DNA of 64,000 nt, from contig JAOUEW010000001.1 of the NCBI GenBank assembly GCA_029858505.1, positions 806,001-870,000 on the forward strand, in the 5' to 3' direction. The stretch comes from Deltaproteobacteria bacterium (GTDB lineage Bacteria > SAR324 > JACQKK01). Below, piece after piece: positions 43,778-51,159 of the stretch (within the stretch, counting starts at the first letter, position 1; every line of letters begins with the position of its first letter). Under the pieces are notes generated by a model. That model made no database searches. It saw nothing but the letters and a program-made list of their open reading frames with translations, and was not told the origin of the DNA. Position numbers and translations under genes: made by a program.

Positions 43778-44451
43778 ACTTTTCCCTCAGGCTTGCCCCC
43801 GGATTTGTTTTCTTCTACCGCCAGGGCCAGCAGGGCGTGAATCACCGCCACGGCAATGGCGCTTCCCCCTTTGCGCCCACGGGCCACGATGGAGGGCACC
43901 TCCAGGGCCAACAGGTTTTCTTTCGATTCCGCCGCAGACACGAACCCCACCGGCACCCCCACCACCAGCGCCGGGCGGGCGCCTTCCTCTTGAATTTGGC
44001 GGGCGGCTTCCAACAGGGCGGTGGGGGCGTTGCCCACCGCCACGATGGCGCCGTTGAGCAATCCCAGTCTCGCGGCTTTGGCCACGGCCTCCACGGCACG
44101 GGTGGTGCCCCGCTCTTTGGCCAGGGCAATCACATCCTCATCCGAAATCATGCAGTGGGTTTGGCAGCCAAAGGCCGCCAGCCGCTGGGCGTTTAACCCA
44201 GCCGCCACCATTTGCACGTCGGCCAGGATGGGGGCGCCGGCACGCAGGGCGGCGATGCCCGCCGTCACCGCCTGGGGCGACAGAACCATGGTATGGATGA
44301 AGTCGAAGTCTCCCGTGGCATGCACCACCCGGCGCACGATTTGCCACTCGGCCGGGGGCCAGGGGTGCCCTGCCGCTTCTTGGTCGATGATGGAGAAGCT
44401 GTCTTCTTCAATTTTTCGGCCCAGGGCTGTCATTTGCCGCATGTCGTTCAT
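43771..44451 (-). CDS. cbiC: Precorrin-8X methylmutase
   Basis: CbiC (CobH) moves the C11 methyl to C12 to give (cobalt-)hydrogenobyrinate. The 226-aa protein shows RRVVHATGDFDF (with the catalytic His), ILADVQMVAAGL, ALLEAARQIQE, ALVVGVPVGFVSAAESKENL and VARGRKGGSAIAVAVIHAL, diagnostic for the family. It is upstream of, and overlaps, cobL. A 560-bp gap with two repeat elements separates it from cbiD. Confidence 0.95.
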   Translation of the reverse strand: MNDMRQMTALGRKIEEDSFSIIDQEAAGHPWPPAEWQIVRRVVHATGDFDFIHTMVLSPQAVTAGIAALRAGAPILADVQMVAAGLNAQRLAAFGCQTHCMISDEDVIALAKERGTTRAVEAVAKAARLGLLNGAIVAVGNAPTALLEAARQIQEEGARPALVVGVPVGFVSAAESKENLLALEVPSIVARGRKGGSAIAVAVIHALLALAVEENKSGGKPEGKVW

Positions 44452-44588
44452 ACTTGGTTCCTTTCCATTGGAAAAAAATACGATCGGTCCTTTTTTATCG
44501 GCCCTTCTTTCGCTGTTTTTTATTTTATTCTTTTCTCTATATTTCTCTATTTTCTATTCGCCCATCTCATTCATCCCAACAACACCCC

Positions 44589-44778
44589 ACCCCTGCCCCT
44601 GGCGGAGCATCCCCTCCCCGATGGGAAGGGAAAATGAATCGAATCCGGTGGGTGATGTGTTTTCTTCCTTCCAGTCTCCTCTTTCGGATGGATGAATCAA
44701 ATCGCCGATGGCTTCGAGCAATGTCCCTCTCTGATGGGGAGGGACAGCCGCCTGAAAGGCGGCAGGGAGGGGTGCTTT
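44589..44778 (-). repeat. Dispersed element, tandem copy 1 between cbiD and cbiC
   Basis: The element starts CACCCCTGCCCCTGGCGG and ends CAGGGAGGGGTGCTTTAG, with a low-GC core (near GTGATGTGTTTTCTTCC) and GTCCCTCTCTGATGGGGAGG and CCGCCTGAAAGGCGG hairpins. It is a direct repeat of the next copy at an offset of 215 bp. Confidence 0.8.
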
Positions 44779-44803
44779 AGCGGATAAATCGAATCGCCAA
44801 CGG

Positions 44804-44993
44804 CACCCCTGCCCCTGGCGGGGCATCCCCTCCCCGATGGGAAGGGGAAATATATCGAATCCGGTGGGTGATGTGTTTTCTTCCTTCCAGTCTCCTCTTT
44901 CGAATGGATGAATCATATCGCCGATGGCTTCGAGCAATGTCCCTCTCTGATGGGGAGGGACACCCGCCTGAAAGGCGGCAGGGAGGGGTGCTG
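44804..44993 (-). repeat. Dispersed element, tandem copy 2 between cbiD and cbiC
   Basis: This copy is nearly identical to copy 1. Together they occupy most of 44452-45011, where no gene is supported. They could form strong RNA structure inside the cobalamin transcript, separating cbiD and cbiC expression. Confidence 0.8.
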
Positions 44994-45011
44994 TTACCCC
45001 TGCCCTGCGGG

Positions 45012-46163
45012 CTATTCTGGGCACTGGGCCAGCAGGCTGCCGTCGAAATCCACCAGCCATACATTCACCGAAACCTTGTCATGAATATGAGCCCGGCAGC
45101 GTTCCGCCGCCCGGCGGGCAATGAACGCTGGAAAGGCTTTCAGGCCAGCCTGAACGGCCAACTCCAGGGCGTGGCGGGCGGTGTTGGCCTGGGCAATGGC
45201 CTCGGCCAGGCTTTCCGAGGCCCCGGCCTGGCGGGCCAGTTCCCCCAGCAGGGCGGTGTTTACCTCGCTGCCAGAGGCGTGGGTCATCATGCGTCCGTCG
45301 GCCATTTTGGCCAGTTTCCCCGCCATGCCCACCACCTCCACGGTCATGGGGTCTTCTGGCTGGCGGGCGGCCTGCCGCAGCCCGGCCCCAATAAAATCGC
45401 CCACCTGAATAAAGGCCACCTCGGCCAAGCCGGGGAACAATTTAAAGGCTGCCTGTTCGGTGCGGCCGCCGGTGGTGAACACCAGCCGTTTCTGGCCCTG
45501 GGCCCGGGCCACGTCGACCGCCTGCACCACGCTGGCCTTGAAGGCGGCGGTGGAGTAGGGCCGCACAATGCCGGTGGTTCCCAGAATGGAGATGCCCCCC
45601 ACCAGCCCCAGCCGGGCGTTGAGGGTTTTCTTGGCCAGTTCTTCTCCACCGGGAACGGAGATTTCCACCCACAGGCCCGGCGGGCGGCGTTCCGGCGGGG
45701 CTTGGTTCCATTCATCCCGCACCATGTCGGTGATGTTCCGCCGGGGTACGGGGTTGATGGCGTGGGTGCCTACCTCCAGCCCCAGCCCAGGGCGGGTGAC
45801 CAGGGCCACCCCTTGGCCGCCAGTCACCTGCACGCCGGGGGTGTGCCAGGGCCGCACCCGGGCCACCAGTTCCGCTCCGTGGGTCACGTCGGGGTCGTCT
45901 CCGGCGTCTTTCACCACGGCGCACTCGGCGGTTTTCCCCGTGAGATTGTTTTCTAGGCTATTGCTCTCCTGGCCGTCTTCATCCGGCGTGTTCACCCAGC
46001 CGCAGCGCGAAAGCGTAAACGTGACCGCCTGCCCGTTGGGCAGGGTGGTGGCAATGGTTTCAACGGGCTGCCCCAGCAGCAGCAGCCGGGCCGCGGCTTT
46101 GGCGGCGGCGGCGGCGCAGGCACCGGTGGTGAAGCCCGTTCGCAGTCCGCGTTTCTCTGCCAT
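45012..46163 (-). CDS. cbiD: Cobalt-precorrin-5B C1-methyltransferase CbiD
   Basis: CbiD methylates C1 in the oxygen-independent route, replacing CobF. The 383-aa protein has the N-terminal RTGFTTGACAAAAAKAAARLL signature, DDPDVTHGAELVARV, the INPVPRRNITDMV region, ISILGTTGIVRPYSTAAFKAS, and FIQVGDFIGAGLRQA. The stop lies 7 nt upstream of the repeat-filled gap's left part, and the DUF3209-like gene ends 7 nt before its start. Presence of both cbiD and cbiG makes the cobalt-early pathway firm. Confidence 0.95.
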   Translation of the reverse strand: MAEKRGLRTGFTTGACAAAAAKAAARLLLLGQPVETIATTLPNGQAVTFTLSRCGWVNTPDEDGQESNSLENNLTGKTAECAVVKDAGDDPDVTHGAELVARVRPWHTPGVQVTGGQGVALVTRPGLGLEVGTHAINPVPRRNITDMVRDEWNQAPPERRPPGLWVEISVPGGEELAKKTLNARLGLVGGISILGTTGIVRPYSTAAFKASVVQAVDVARAQGQKRLVFTTGGRTEQAAFKLFPGLAEVAFIQVGDFIGAGLRQAARQPEDPMTVEVVGMAGKLAKMADGRMMTHASGSEVNTALLGELARQAGASESLAEAIAQANTARHALELAVQAGLKAFPAFIARRAAERCRAHIHDKVSVNVWLVDFDGSLLAQCPE

Positions 46164-46170
46164 GGTGTTC

Positions 46171-46545
46171 TTAATCCGCCGGGTAAATCTCGTGAATGAA
46201 ATGGTGGACTTCGTCCAGATCCCGCCAAAAGCGGGCGAAACCTTCCAGGTGATTGTCCAATTCCAACTCTACTTTTTTGGTGGTAATAAGCAGGGCCCGA
46301 TAATAGGGAAGCTCTGCGTCTTCCGCGGGCATGGCGGCCACCTTTTCCTCCAGGGCCGCTAGGCTGGCCCCATAGGCGCTCTTTAGGCGGGCCAGGTCTC
46401 CGGCTTGGGTCAGGGCCTGGATGGGCCCAGGGTCGGTCAGCGCTTTCCCCAGTTCGGTTTCTTCGTGCTGGCGTTCCGCCGGGTCGTCCACACCCAGCAC
46501 GTTCATCAGTCCAAGCCGCAGGGCGGTCAATTCATGGCAGGCCAT
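46171..46545 (-). CDS. DUF3209-like protein of the cobalamin locus
   Basis: This 124-aa cytosolic helical protein begins MACHELTALRLGLMNVLGVDD. This N-terminus matches what I recall of DUF3209, a family found next to cobalamin genes, including in halophilic archaea. It has a conserved Cys-His near the start and a C-terminal acidic/His segment (LDEVHHFIHEIYPAD) that could bind metal. It sits between cbiX-[2Fe-2S] and cbiD, 7 nt from cbiD. The family has no established function. The position suggests a role with cobalt chelation or an early corrin step, but that is inference. Confidence 0.75.
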   Translation of the reverse strand: MACHELTALRLGLMNVLGVDDPAERQHEETELGKALTDPGPIQALTQAGDLARLKSAYGASLAALEEKVAAMPAEDAELPYYRALLITTKKVELELDNHLEGFARFWRDLDEVHHFIHEIYPAD

Positions 46546-46660
46546 AGGTTCTCTTGAAATAAGATTCTTTAGAAAAAATGTGTATACCGTTGTTCTTCGA
46601 TGACTCCACCCCATTTATACTTCCCTTATCTCCTATTCTTTATATCTCCTCCATTCCTCC

Positions 46661-47920
46661 CTAACCCATGACCTGGTCCACCAGCCGCCCCACCAGCCGG
46701 TCCCCCACCAGGTGTTCCTCCACCAGGGTTCCGGCATCCTGCTCGCTTACCCCCCGGTACCAGACGCCATCGGGATACACCGCCACCGTGGGGCCTTCGC
46801 CGCAGCGGCCCATGCACCCGGCCCGGGTAACCAGAATCTCCCGCCCCTTGCCCAGGGACTTGATTTTATCCCGCAGGGCCCGCAGCAGCCGCAGGCTGCC
46901 CCGGCTGGCGCAGTCGGCGTTTCCGCACACCAGCACGTGGCGGTTCAACGGGCGGTGGGCATGGCGGGCTTGCCCGGCCAGGGCCTGGTGGGCGGCCCCA
47001 TGGCGCAGGCTCCACAACAGGGCCTTCAGCCCCCCGGCCTCCCGGGCTTTGCCCGGCAGGGGTTCCCGGTATTGGCAGCTGCCGCAGGGAAGCACCGCCG
47101 TGCCAGCCAGGGCCCCCTCCACCCGCTGGGTGAGGACCCCCAGCAATGCCTCGTTAACCCCCAGGGGTTCCGCCACGGTGACCTGAATCCAGGGGTGGCG
47201 CTGGGCGAAGGCCTGGGCTTGTTCTCGCAAGCGTTCCACCAGCACCCCGCCGAACAGCATGTAGGGCACAACCACCAGCCGCCGGGGCCGCAGCCGGGCT
47301 GCCATGTCCATCACCTCTGGGGCCAGGGGGCGGGTGATGCCCATGTAGGCGGGGAGGGTCCACCCCAGGCCCCGGCCTTCGGTCATCAGCCGGGCGGCCT
47401 TGTGAAACTCTCCGTTGGCGTCGGGGTCGGAGGAGCCCCGCCCCACCACCACCACGGCGGTGTGGGGGGCGGCTTCGGGGGTGAAGGCCTGGGGGGCGGC
47501 GTCTTGCGCCCTGCGCCAAGCCAGTTCGGTCAGGGCTGGTTCAGCCCCCAGTTCTCGGGCCGCCAGCCAGGGGCGGGCGCCGGAGGACGGGCCGTGCTTT
47601 TCCAGGCCATCCAGGGCCAGCCCAATATCGTTCTTCACGTGCCCGGCCAAAAACAAAAACAGGGGCAGCACCACCACCGGTGGGTGGGCGCCCTCTTTGG
47701 CCAGAGAGGCCAGGGCTTCGGGGAGAGAGGGCCGGGCCATCTCCACAAAAGCGGGCACCACCCGCCAGGCGGGGTGCTTTTGGGCAAAGCCCTCCGCGGC
47801 GGCCAGAAACTCTCGGTTGGCGGAGTCTTCTCGGCTGCCATGGCCCAGAAGCACCACCCGCAGAGATTCCCCCGCGGAAGCGGACGGTGGAAAGGAAAGT
47901 GGGCGGGCGCTTAATGGCAT
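46661..47920 (-). CDS. cbiX: Sirohydrochlorin cobaltochelatase CbiX fused to a [2Fe-2S] ferredoxin-like domain
   Basis: CbiX inserts Co2+ into sirohydrochlorin. The 419-aa protein contains two CbiX repeats and a C-terminal thioredoxin-like ferredoxin. The first repeat has VVLLGHGSRED (His 27) and LFLFLAGHVKND (second metal His). The second repeat has VVVVGRGSSDPDANGEF and VVPYMLFGGVLVERL, so both His positions are replaced (Arg and Gly) and only the first half should hold the catalytic site. Then VLVCGNADCASRG and VTRAGCMGRCGEGP supply four Cys for a [2Fe-2S] cluster. The start overlaps the cbtB end by 10 nt. Confidence 0.9.
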   Translation of the reverse strand: MPLSARPLSFPPSASAGESLRVVLLGHGSREDSANREFLAAAEGFAQKHPAWRVVPAFVEMARPSLPEALASLAKEGAHPPVVVLPLFLFLAGHVKNDIGLALDGLEKHGPSSGARPWLAARELGAEPALTELAWRRAQDAAPQAFTPEAAPHTAVVVVGRGSSDPDANGEFHKAARLMTEGRGLGWTLPAYMGITRPLAPEVMDMAARLRPRRLVVVPYMLFGGVLVERLREQAQAFAQRHPWIQVTVAEPLGVNEALLGVLTQRVEGALAGTAVLPCGSCQYREPLPGKAREAGGLKALLWSLRHGAAHQALAGQARHAHRPLNRHVLVCGNADCASRGSLRLLRALRDKIKSLGKGREILVTRAGCMGRCGEGPTVAVYPDGVWYRGVSEQDAGTLVEEHLVGDRLVGRLVDQVMG

Positions 47921-48108
47921 TTCACTCCCACGCCATGGCGGACTTCGTGGAAAGTATCATGCAGCGTGGGGTTCTGGCTGAACAGCACGGCCCAGCCCGC
48001 CACAGTGAGCAGGGCTCCGATGGCCAGGGCGGTTTGCCAGGGATAAGCGCGTGTGGCAGACAGGGCCTGGAACAATTGGCGAGGCAATAGCGCAACGGGG
48101 GTGTTCAT
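47911..48108 (-). CDS. cbtB: Cobalt transporter subunit CbtB
   Basis: This 65-aa protein has one transmembrane helix (TALAIGALLTVAGWAVLF) and the CbtB-type C-terminus LHDTFHEVRHGVGVKCH, a His-rich metal motif. ATG 48108 has TAGGAGA upstream. It is the first gene behind the B12 riboswitch, as usual for cbtAB. The partner cbtA is not adjacent, where it normally is, and is not elsewhere in the window. It may work with the NiCoT-like protein at 39774, or alone. Confidence 0.85.
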   Translation of the reverse strand: MNTPVALLPRQLFQALSATRAYPWQTALAIGALLTVAGWAVLFSQNPTLHDTFHEVRHGVGVKCH

Positions 48109-48233
48109 GGGGTCTCCTACCATGGGGGTGGGGGCCTGGGGCCAGGGAAAACAACGTGATGAAACATGTGCACAGGGCCACGCAGGCCTTTTGCTGTAAG
48201 CCAAATCAAAAAAGCTGTATCAAGCAGGGTCAT

Positions 48234-48250
48234 TGGGGGCTTCGCCCCCA
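48234..48250 (-). promoter_or_regulatory. Hairpin in the leader between riboswitch and cbtB
   Basis: A perfect 7-bp stem TGGGGGC/GCCCCCA with a 3-nt loop lies about 125 nt upstream of cbtB and about 275 nt downstream of the riboswitch. On the - strand a run of six T follows about 25 nt later, too far for a classical terminator. It could be part of the expression platform. Confidence 0.45.
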
Positions 48251-48523
48251 TTCCCTCTATTCACAGCAAAAACCCTGGTGATGCAGATGTCTCGTATCTT
48301 GCTTGGGCATTCCCCTGAGCCATGCAATACCTTGGGTAAGACAAAGTCAGCGCCAGGGTAGAACCGTAAAAACAGGGAATCCCAAAGGGAAGAAAAAACA
48401 GGAGGGAAAACGGGGTGGGAGTGCCCCCAGGGGTGAACCTGGGAACAGTTGCCTGGGGGGGCGCCAAGCAAACAACACCAATCCGGCTTTCCTCCCAAAT
48501 CCTCGGGGAGTTCCAGCCCAGCG

Positions 48524-48743
48524 CCCTCCAAAGGGTAGGTCTCCTGGCTCTTGGGTTTCAGACGCGGGATGGATTCCGGCGTCGTCCCCCGGCCGCCGCC
48601 TTCTCCGGCCTTTCACGGGCCGGACGGCTGCTCTCCGGCGGAAGGCCGGACAGCGTGGCGTGGGGTTCCCCAATCACAGTGGCGGGACCGCGCCGGATTC
48701 TCACCGGCTTCCCTGTTATGCCCTGACGGGCACCCCTGGAGGG
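48524..48743 (-). ncRNA. Adenosylcobalamin (B12) riboswitch
   Basis: The - strand contains the conserved cobalamin riboswitch features in order: the closing stem P1 (CCCTCCA at 48737-48743 pairing with TGGAGGG at 48524-48530), GGGAAGCCGGTGAGAATCC, GCGGTCCCGCCACTGTGA, a GC-rich variable arm, and the B12 box AGCCAGGAGACCTACC (48534-48549). It precedes cbtB and the cobalamin locus and should repress them when adenosylcobalamin is plentiful. The untranslated distance from its 3' end to cbtB is about 415 nt, long for a simple start-site sequestering platform. Confidence 0.95.
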
Positions 48744-48775
48744 TTTACAACAAAAGTTCTTTACAACGAAAGTTC
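48744..48775 (-). repeat. 16-bp tandem direct repeat at the 5' edge of the riboswitch
   Basis: TTTACAACAAAAGTTC (48744-48759) is followed directly by TTTACAACGAAAGTTC (48760-48775), with one mismatch. It lies where the promoter or transcription start of the riboswitch RNA is expected, so it could be an operator. Confidence 0.6.
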
Positions 48776-48950
48776 AAGATAGATATCTGTATCTTTTTTT
48801 CAAAATTCCTTTTGCAATCTTTTGGATCGCTTCTTTTGGCCGAGATGTTCAACTGGGCTAAGCATGCAGCGAGTTAAACGATGGCCTGCAGAATCCCATT
48901 CTCTGAATGATTGAACCATGCGCTCGCAAGCCATGGCACAGTTGATCGGA

Positions 48951-49130
48951 TTAAGCCCTGTCCGGTGCAGCCGACTCCGACGAGATGGCGGAGACATCCA
49001 CCGCCTCCCAGGCTTCCCCCTGACCGGGAGGGATCAGGCCGACCTGGGCTTGCAGACCCAACACGGCTTGTTCCAAATGTTCGTTCAGCAGGTCTTTCCC
49101 CTGCTGGGTCAAACGGTCCATTCCATCCAT
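48951..49130 (-). CDS. Small protein of unknown function (59 aa)
   Basis: A 59-aa ORF on the - strand starts MDGMDRLTQQGKDLLNEHLE. It has a well-spaced ribosome binding site GGAGG (cctcc at 49137-49141 on the + strand, 6 nt from the ATG). The first 30 residues predict an amphipathic helix, and the rest is Gly/Ser/Ala-rich and acidic. Competing frames lack such a site. It lies upstream of the riboswitch on the same strand, but the riboswitch gives the cobalamin genes a separate start. Function unknown. Confidence 0.55.
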   Translation of the reverse strand: MDGMDRLTQQGKDLLNEHLEQAVLGLQAQVGLIPPGQGEAWEAVDVSAISSESAAPDRA

Positions 49131-49338
49131 GCAGCACCTCCGTGTGGCTGAATCGGATTGATTTCTTGGGTTGTCGGGGGAGTGTGAAAGTCCTTTTCCA
49201 ACTCCTCCCCCCTACCCTACTCCAAACCGGGGCGGAAGAAAACAGGGGCTGATTTTATGGGGGGCTTGGCCCCCAGGCCCCCATGTTTACAGTCAAATGT
49301 TCTGGGCAAAATCCCTGATGGTTCCAAGGAGGCCAATT

Positions 49339-49368
49339 ATGCAGAGGCCTGAAAGAATGATAATCTGA
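49339..49368 (+). promoter_or_regulatory. Nine-codon leader ORF before queE
   Basis: AAGGAGG (49326-49332) is followed after 6 nt by an ATG that opens a frame of nine codons (MQRPERMII) ending in TGA at 49366-49368, 4 nt before the queE ATG. The queE start itself has no good ribosome binding site, so translation may be coupled through this leader. Confidence 0.5.
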
Positions 49369-49372
49369 ACGT

Positions 49373-50035
49373 ATGGCCTATACGGTGAAAGAAATGTTTT
49401 ACTCTCTTCAGGGAGAAGGCGCCCAGGCGGGGCGGGCGGCGGTGTTTTGCCGGTTTGCTGGCTGCAACCTATGGAGCGGGCGGGAAGCCGACCGGGCCAA
49501 GGCCATCTGCCGGGTGTGCGACACCGACTTTGTGGGAGACAACGGGCCGGGGGGCGGGCGGTTCCAAACCCCCCAAGAACTGGCCCTGGCCGTGGCGGCC
49601 CACTGGCCCCCGGACCCCCCAGAGGAACATGCCCTGTCGCCGGGGCTGAACCCCAGGCTGGTGGTGCTGACCGGCGGAGAGCCCTCGCTGCAAGTGGACC
49701 CGCCCCTGGTTCAGGCCCTGCACCAGCAGGGCTTTCGGGTGGCCCTGGAAACCAACGGCACCCTGCCAGCCCCTACGGGGGTAGACTGGGTGTGCGTGTC
49801 GCCCAAAACCGATGCCCCCCTGGCCCAAACCAGTGGAGATGAATTAAAATTGCTTTTTCCCCAACAGGGGCTGGACCCGGAGCATTTTTCTCGGCTGAAC
49901 TTTCGGCACTTCTTTTTGCAGCCCATCGACAGCCCCCAGCGGGAAGAAAACACCCGGGCCGCCGTGGCCTTTTGCCTGGCCCACCCCCGCTGGCGGTTAA
50001 GCCTGCAAACCCACAAATATTTAGGCATTCCCTGA
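49373..50035 (+). CDS. queE: 7-carboxy-7-deazaguanine synthase QueE
   Basis: QueE is a radical-SAM enzyme that turns 6-carboxytetrahydropterin into 7-carboxy-7-deazaguanine for queuosine. The 220-aa protein begins with [21 protein letters not shown], typical of the family, then CRFAGCNLW. The Fe-S cysteines are Cys 31, 46 and 49, a CX14CX2C spacing rather than the common CX3CX2C; this longer form is known for a subset of Que[12 protein letters not shown] (SAM/Gly-rich), ALETNGTLP and [11 protein letters not shown] follow. Its stop overlaps the queD start by 1 nt (TGATG). Confidence 0.94.
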   Translation: MAYTVKEMFYSLQGEGAQAGRAAVFCRFAGCNLWSGREADRAKAICRVCDTDFVGDNGPGGGRFQTPQELALAVAAHWPPDPPEEHALSPGLNPRLVVLTGGEPSLQVDPPLVQALHQQGFRVALETNGTLPAPTGVDWVCVSPKTDAPLAQTSGDELKLLFPQQGLDPEHFSRLNFRHFFLQPIDSPQREENTRAAVAFCLAHPRWRLSLQTHKYLGIP

Positions 50036-50391
50036 TGGAGATCTATAAAGAATTCACGTTTGATTCGGCCCACCTGCTGCCCAACCTGCCAGAGGGGCAC
50101 AAGTGCCGCCGCCTTCACGGCCATTCGTTTCGGGTGATCTTGTATGTGTCTGGCCCCCTGACCCCCAAGGAGGGATGGGTGATGGACTTTGCCGACCTGA
50201 AGAAAGCCTTCAAGCCGCTGTACGACCAGTTGGACCACCGCTACCTGAACGAGATTGAAGGGCTGGAAAACCCCACCAGCGAGGTGCTGGCCGTTTGGAT
50301 TTGGCGAAGATTGAAACCCTCCCTGCCCCTGCTCAGCCGGGTGGAAGTGAAGGAAACCTGTACCTCTGGGTGCGTGTACGCGGGGGAGTGA
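50035..50391 (+). CDS. queD: 6-carboxytetrahydropterin synthase QueD
   Basis: QueD makes 6-carboxytetrahydropterin from dihydroneopterin triphosphate. The 118-aa protein has the zinc ligands His 13 (FDSAH), His 28 and His 30 (LHGHSF), the catalytic Cys 24 ([10 protein letters not shown]), [23 protein letters not shown] and the [13 protein letters not shown] segment, all typical. It is translationally coupled to queE. queC and folE are not in the window. Confidence 0.94.
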   Translation: MEIYKEFTFDSAHLLPNLPEGHKCRRLHGHSFRVILYVSGPLTPKEGWVMDFADLKKAFKPLYDQLDHRYLNEIEGLENPTSEVLAVWIWRRLKPSLPLLSRVEVKETCTSGCVYAGE

Positions 50392-50399
50392 TGTGTTGT

Positions 50400-50966
50400 T
50401 TACTGGCAGCCCTCGATAAGTTGAACGGCTTCGATCTGCCCTCCGCGAAAAGAGGTGACTTTCCCCTCTGATGTTTCAAAAATAAACCAATAGTTAGGTT
50501 TGACTTCCACTCGTAAATATTTACCGATTTCGTCCAGGTAGGGGTGGGGGCTTTCTTGCACTCTTCCTGGATAGGCTTTCTTCACCTGTTCCTCGCTGTC
50601 TCCCACCCGGATTCCTTGTTGGTTTGGAATGGCGTTTGTATCCACATCAATCCGGCCAATTCGTCCATCCAAAATCATAAAACTGACTTCTGGCTTTGCG
50701 TGGGTTTGTGAATAGGGAGGGAAAGAAATATAGTGGCAGGAAATTTCATCTTCTCCCACGGGTTCCTCATCTGGAAGAAAGGTCACCCCGGTGGCTTTTG
50801 CCGCTTCTTCCGGGGTCATGCCCACCACCACAGGCCCCAGTCGGTCCACCTGCAACTTGTATTTCGCCCACCACTTGGTTTTCTCCCCCAGGGCGGGGGA
50901 CAACCACACCACCAGGGGAATGATCAACACCAGGGCATAACGGCCATAACGAGGGAGATAACTCAT
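50400..50966 (-). CDS. Secreted protein of unknown function
   Basis: This 188-aa protein has an N-terminal hydrophobic segment (YALVLIIPLVVWLSPALGE) that looks like a cleavable signal peptide. The mature part is mostly beta-strand, with GPVVVGMTPEEAAKATG repeated in style at GIRVGDSEEQVKKAYPG. This G-[ML]-[ST]-x-x-E-[AV] pattern is common in small periplasmic/lipid-interacting folds of the SmpA/BLIP-like kind. It has two Cys (in ISCHYISF and at EGCQ at the end) that might form a disulfide. It converges with queD with an 8-nt gap. Function unknown. Confidence 0.7.
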   Translation of the reverse strand: MSYLPRYGRYALVLIIPLVVWLSPALGEKTKWWAKYKLQVDRLGPVVVGMTPEEAAKATGVTFLPDEEPVGEDEISCHYISFPPYSQTHAKPEVSFMILDGRIGRIDVDTNAIPNQQGIRVGDSEEQVKKAYPGRVQESPHPYLDEIGKYLRVEVKPNYWFIFETSEGKVTSFRGGQIEAVQLIEGCQ

Positions 50967-51159
50967 GGCGGGGGCTCCAACAGGAAGGGGTGGAAATTCT
51001 TCTTTGTGTTAACACAGGGGTGCGCTGGGGGACAAGGCTGGGAGAGATGTTATGGAATTGACGATGTCCGGAGGAAGTTAGAGGATAAGGGAGGAATCAA
51101 CATTCTTTTCCTCAAGTGATCTTCGAATTTCTACTTTAAGCGATCTTCCAGGAACCCCT

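Noticed and set aside
48220-48531. 103-codon - strand frame in the riboswitch leader
   Set aside because: It starts inside the riboswitch P1/B12 box region, has no ribosome binding site and has non-coding composition.
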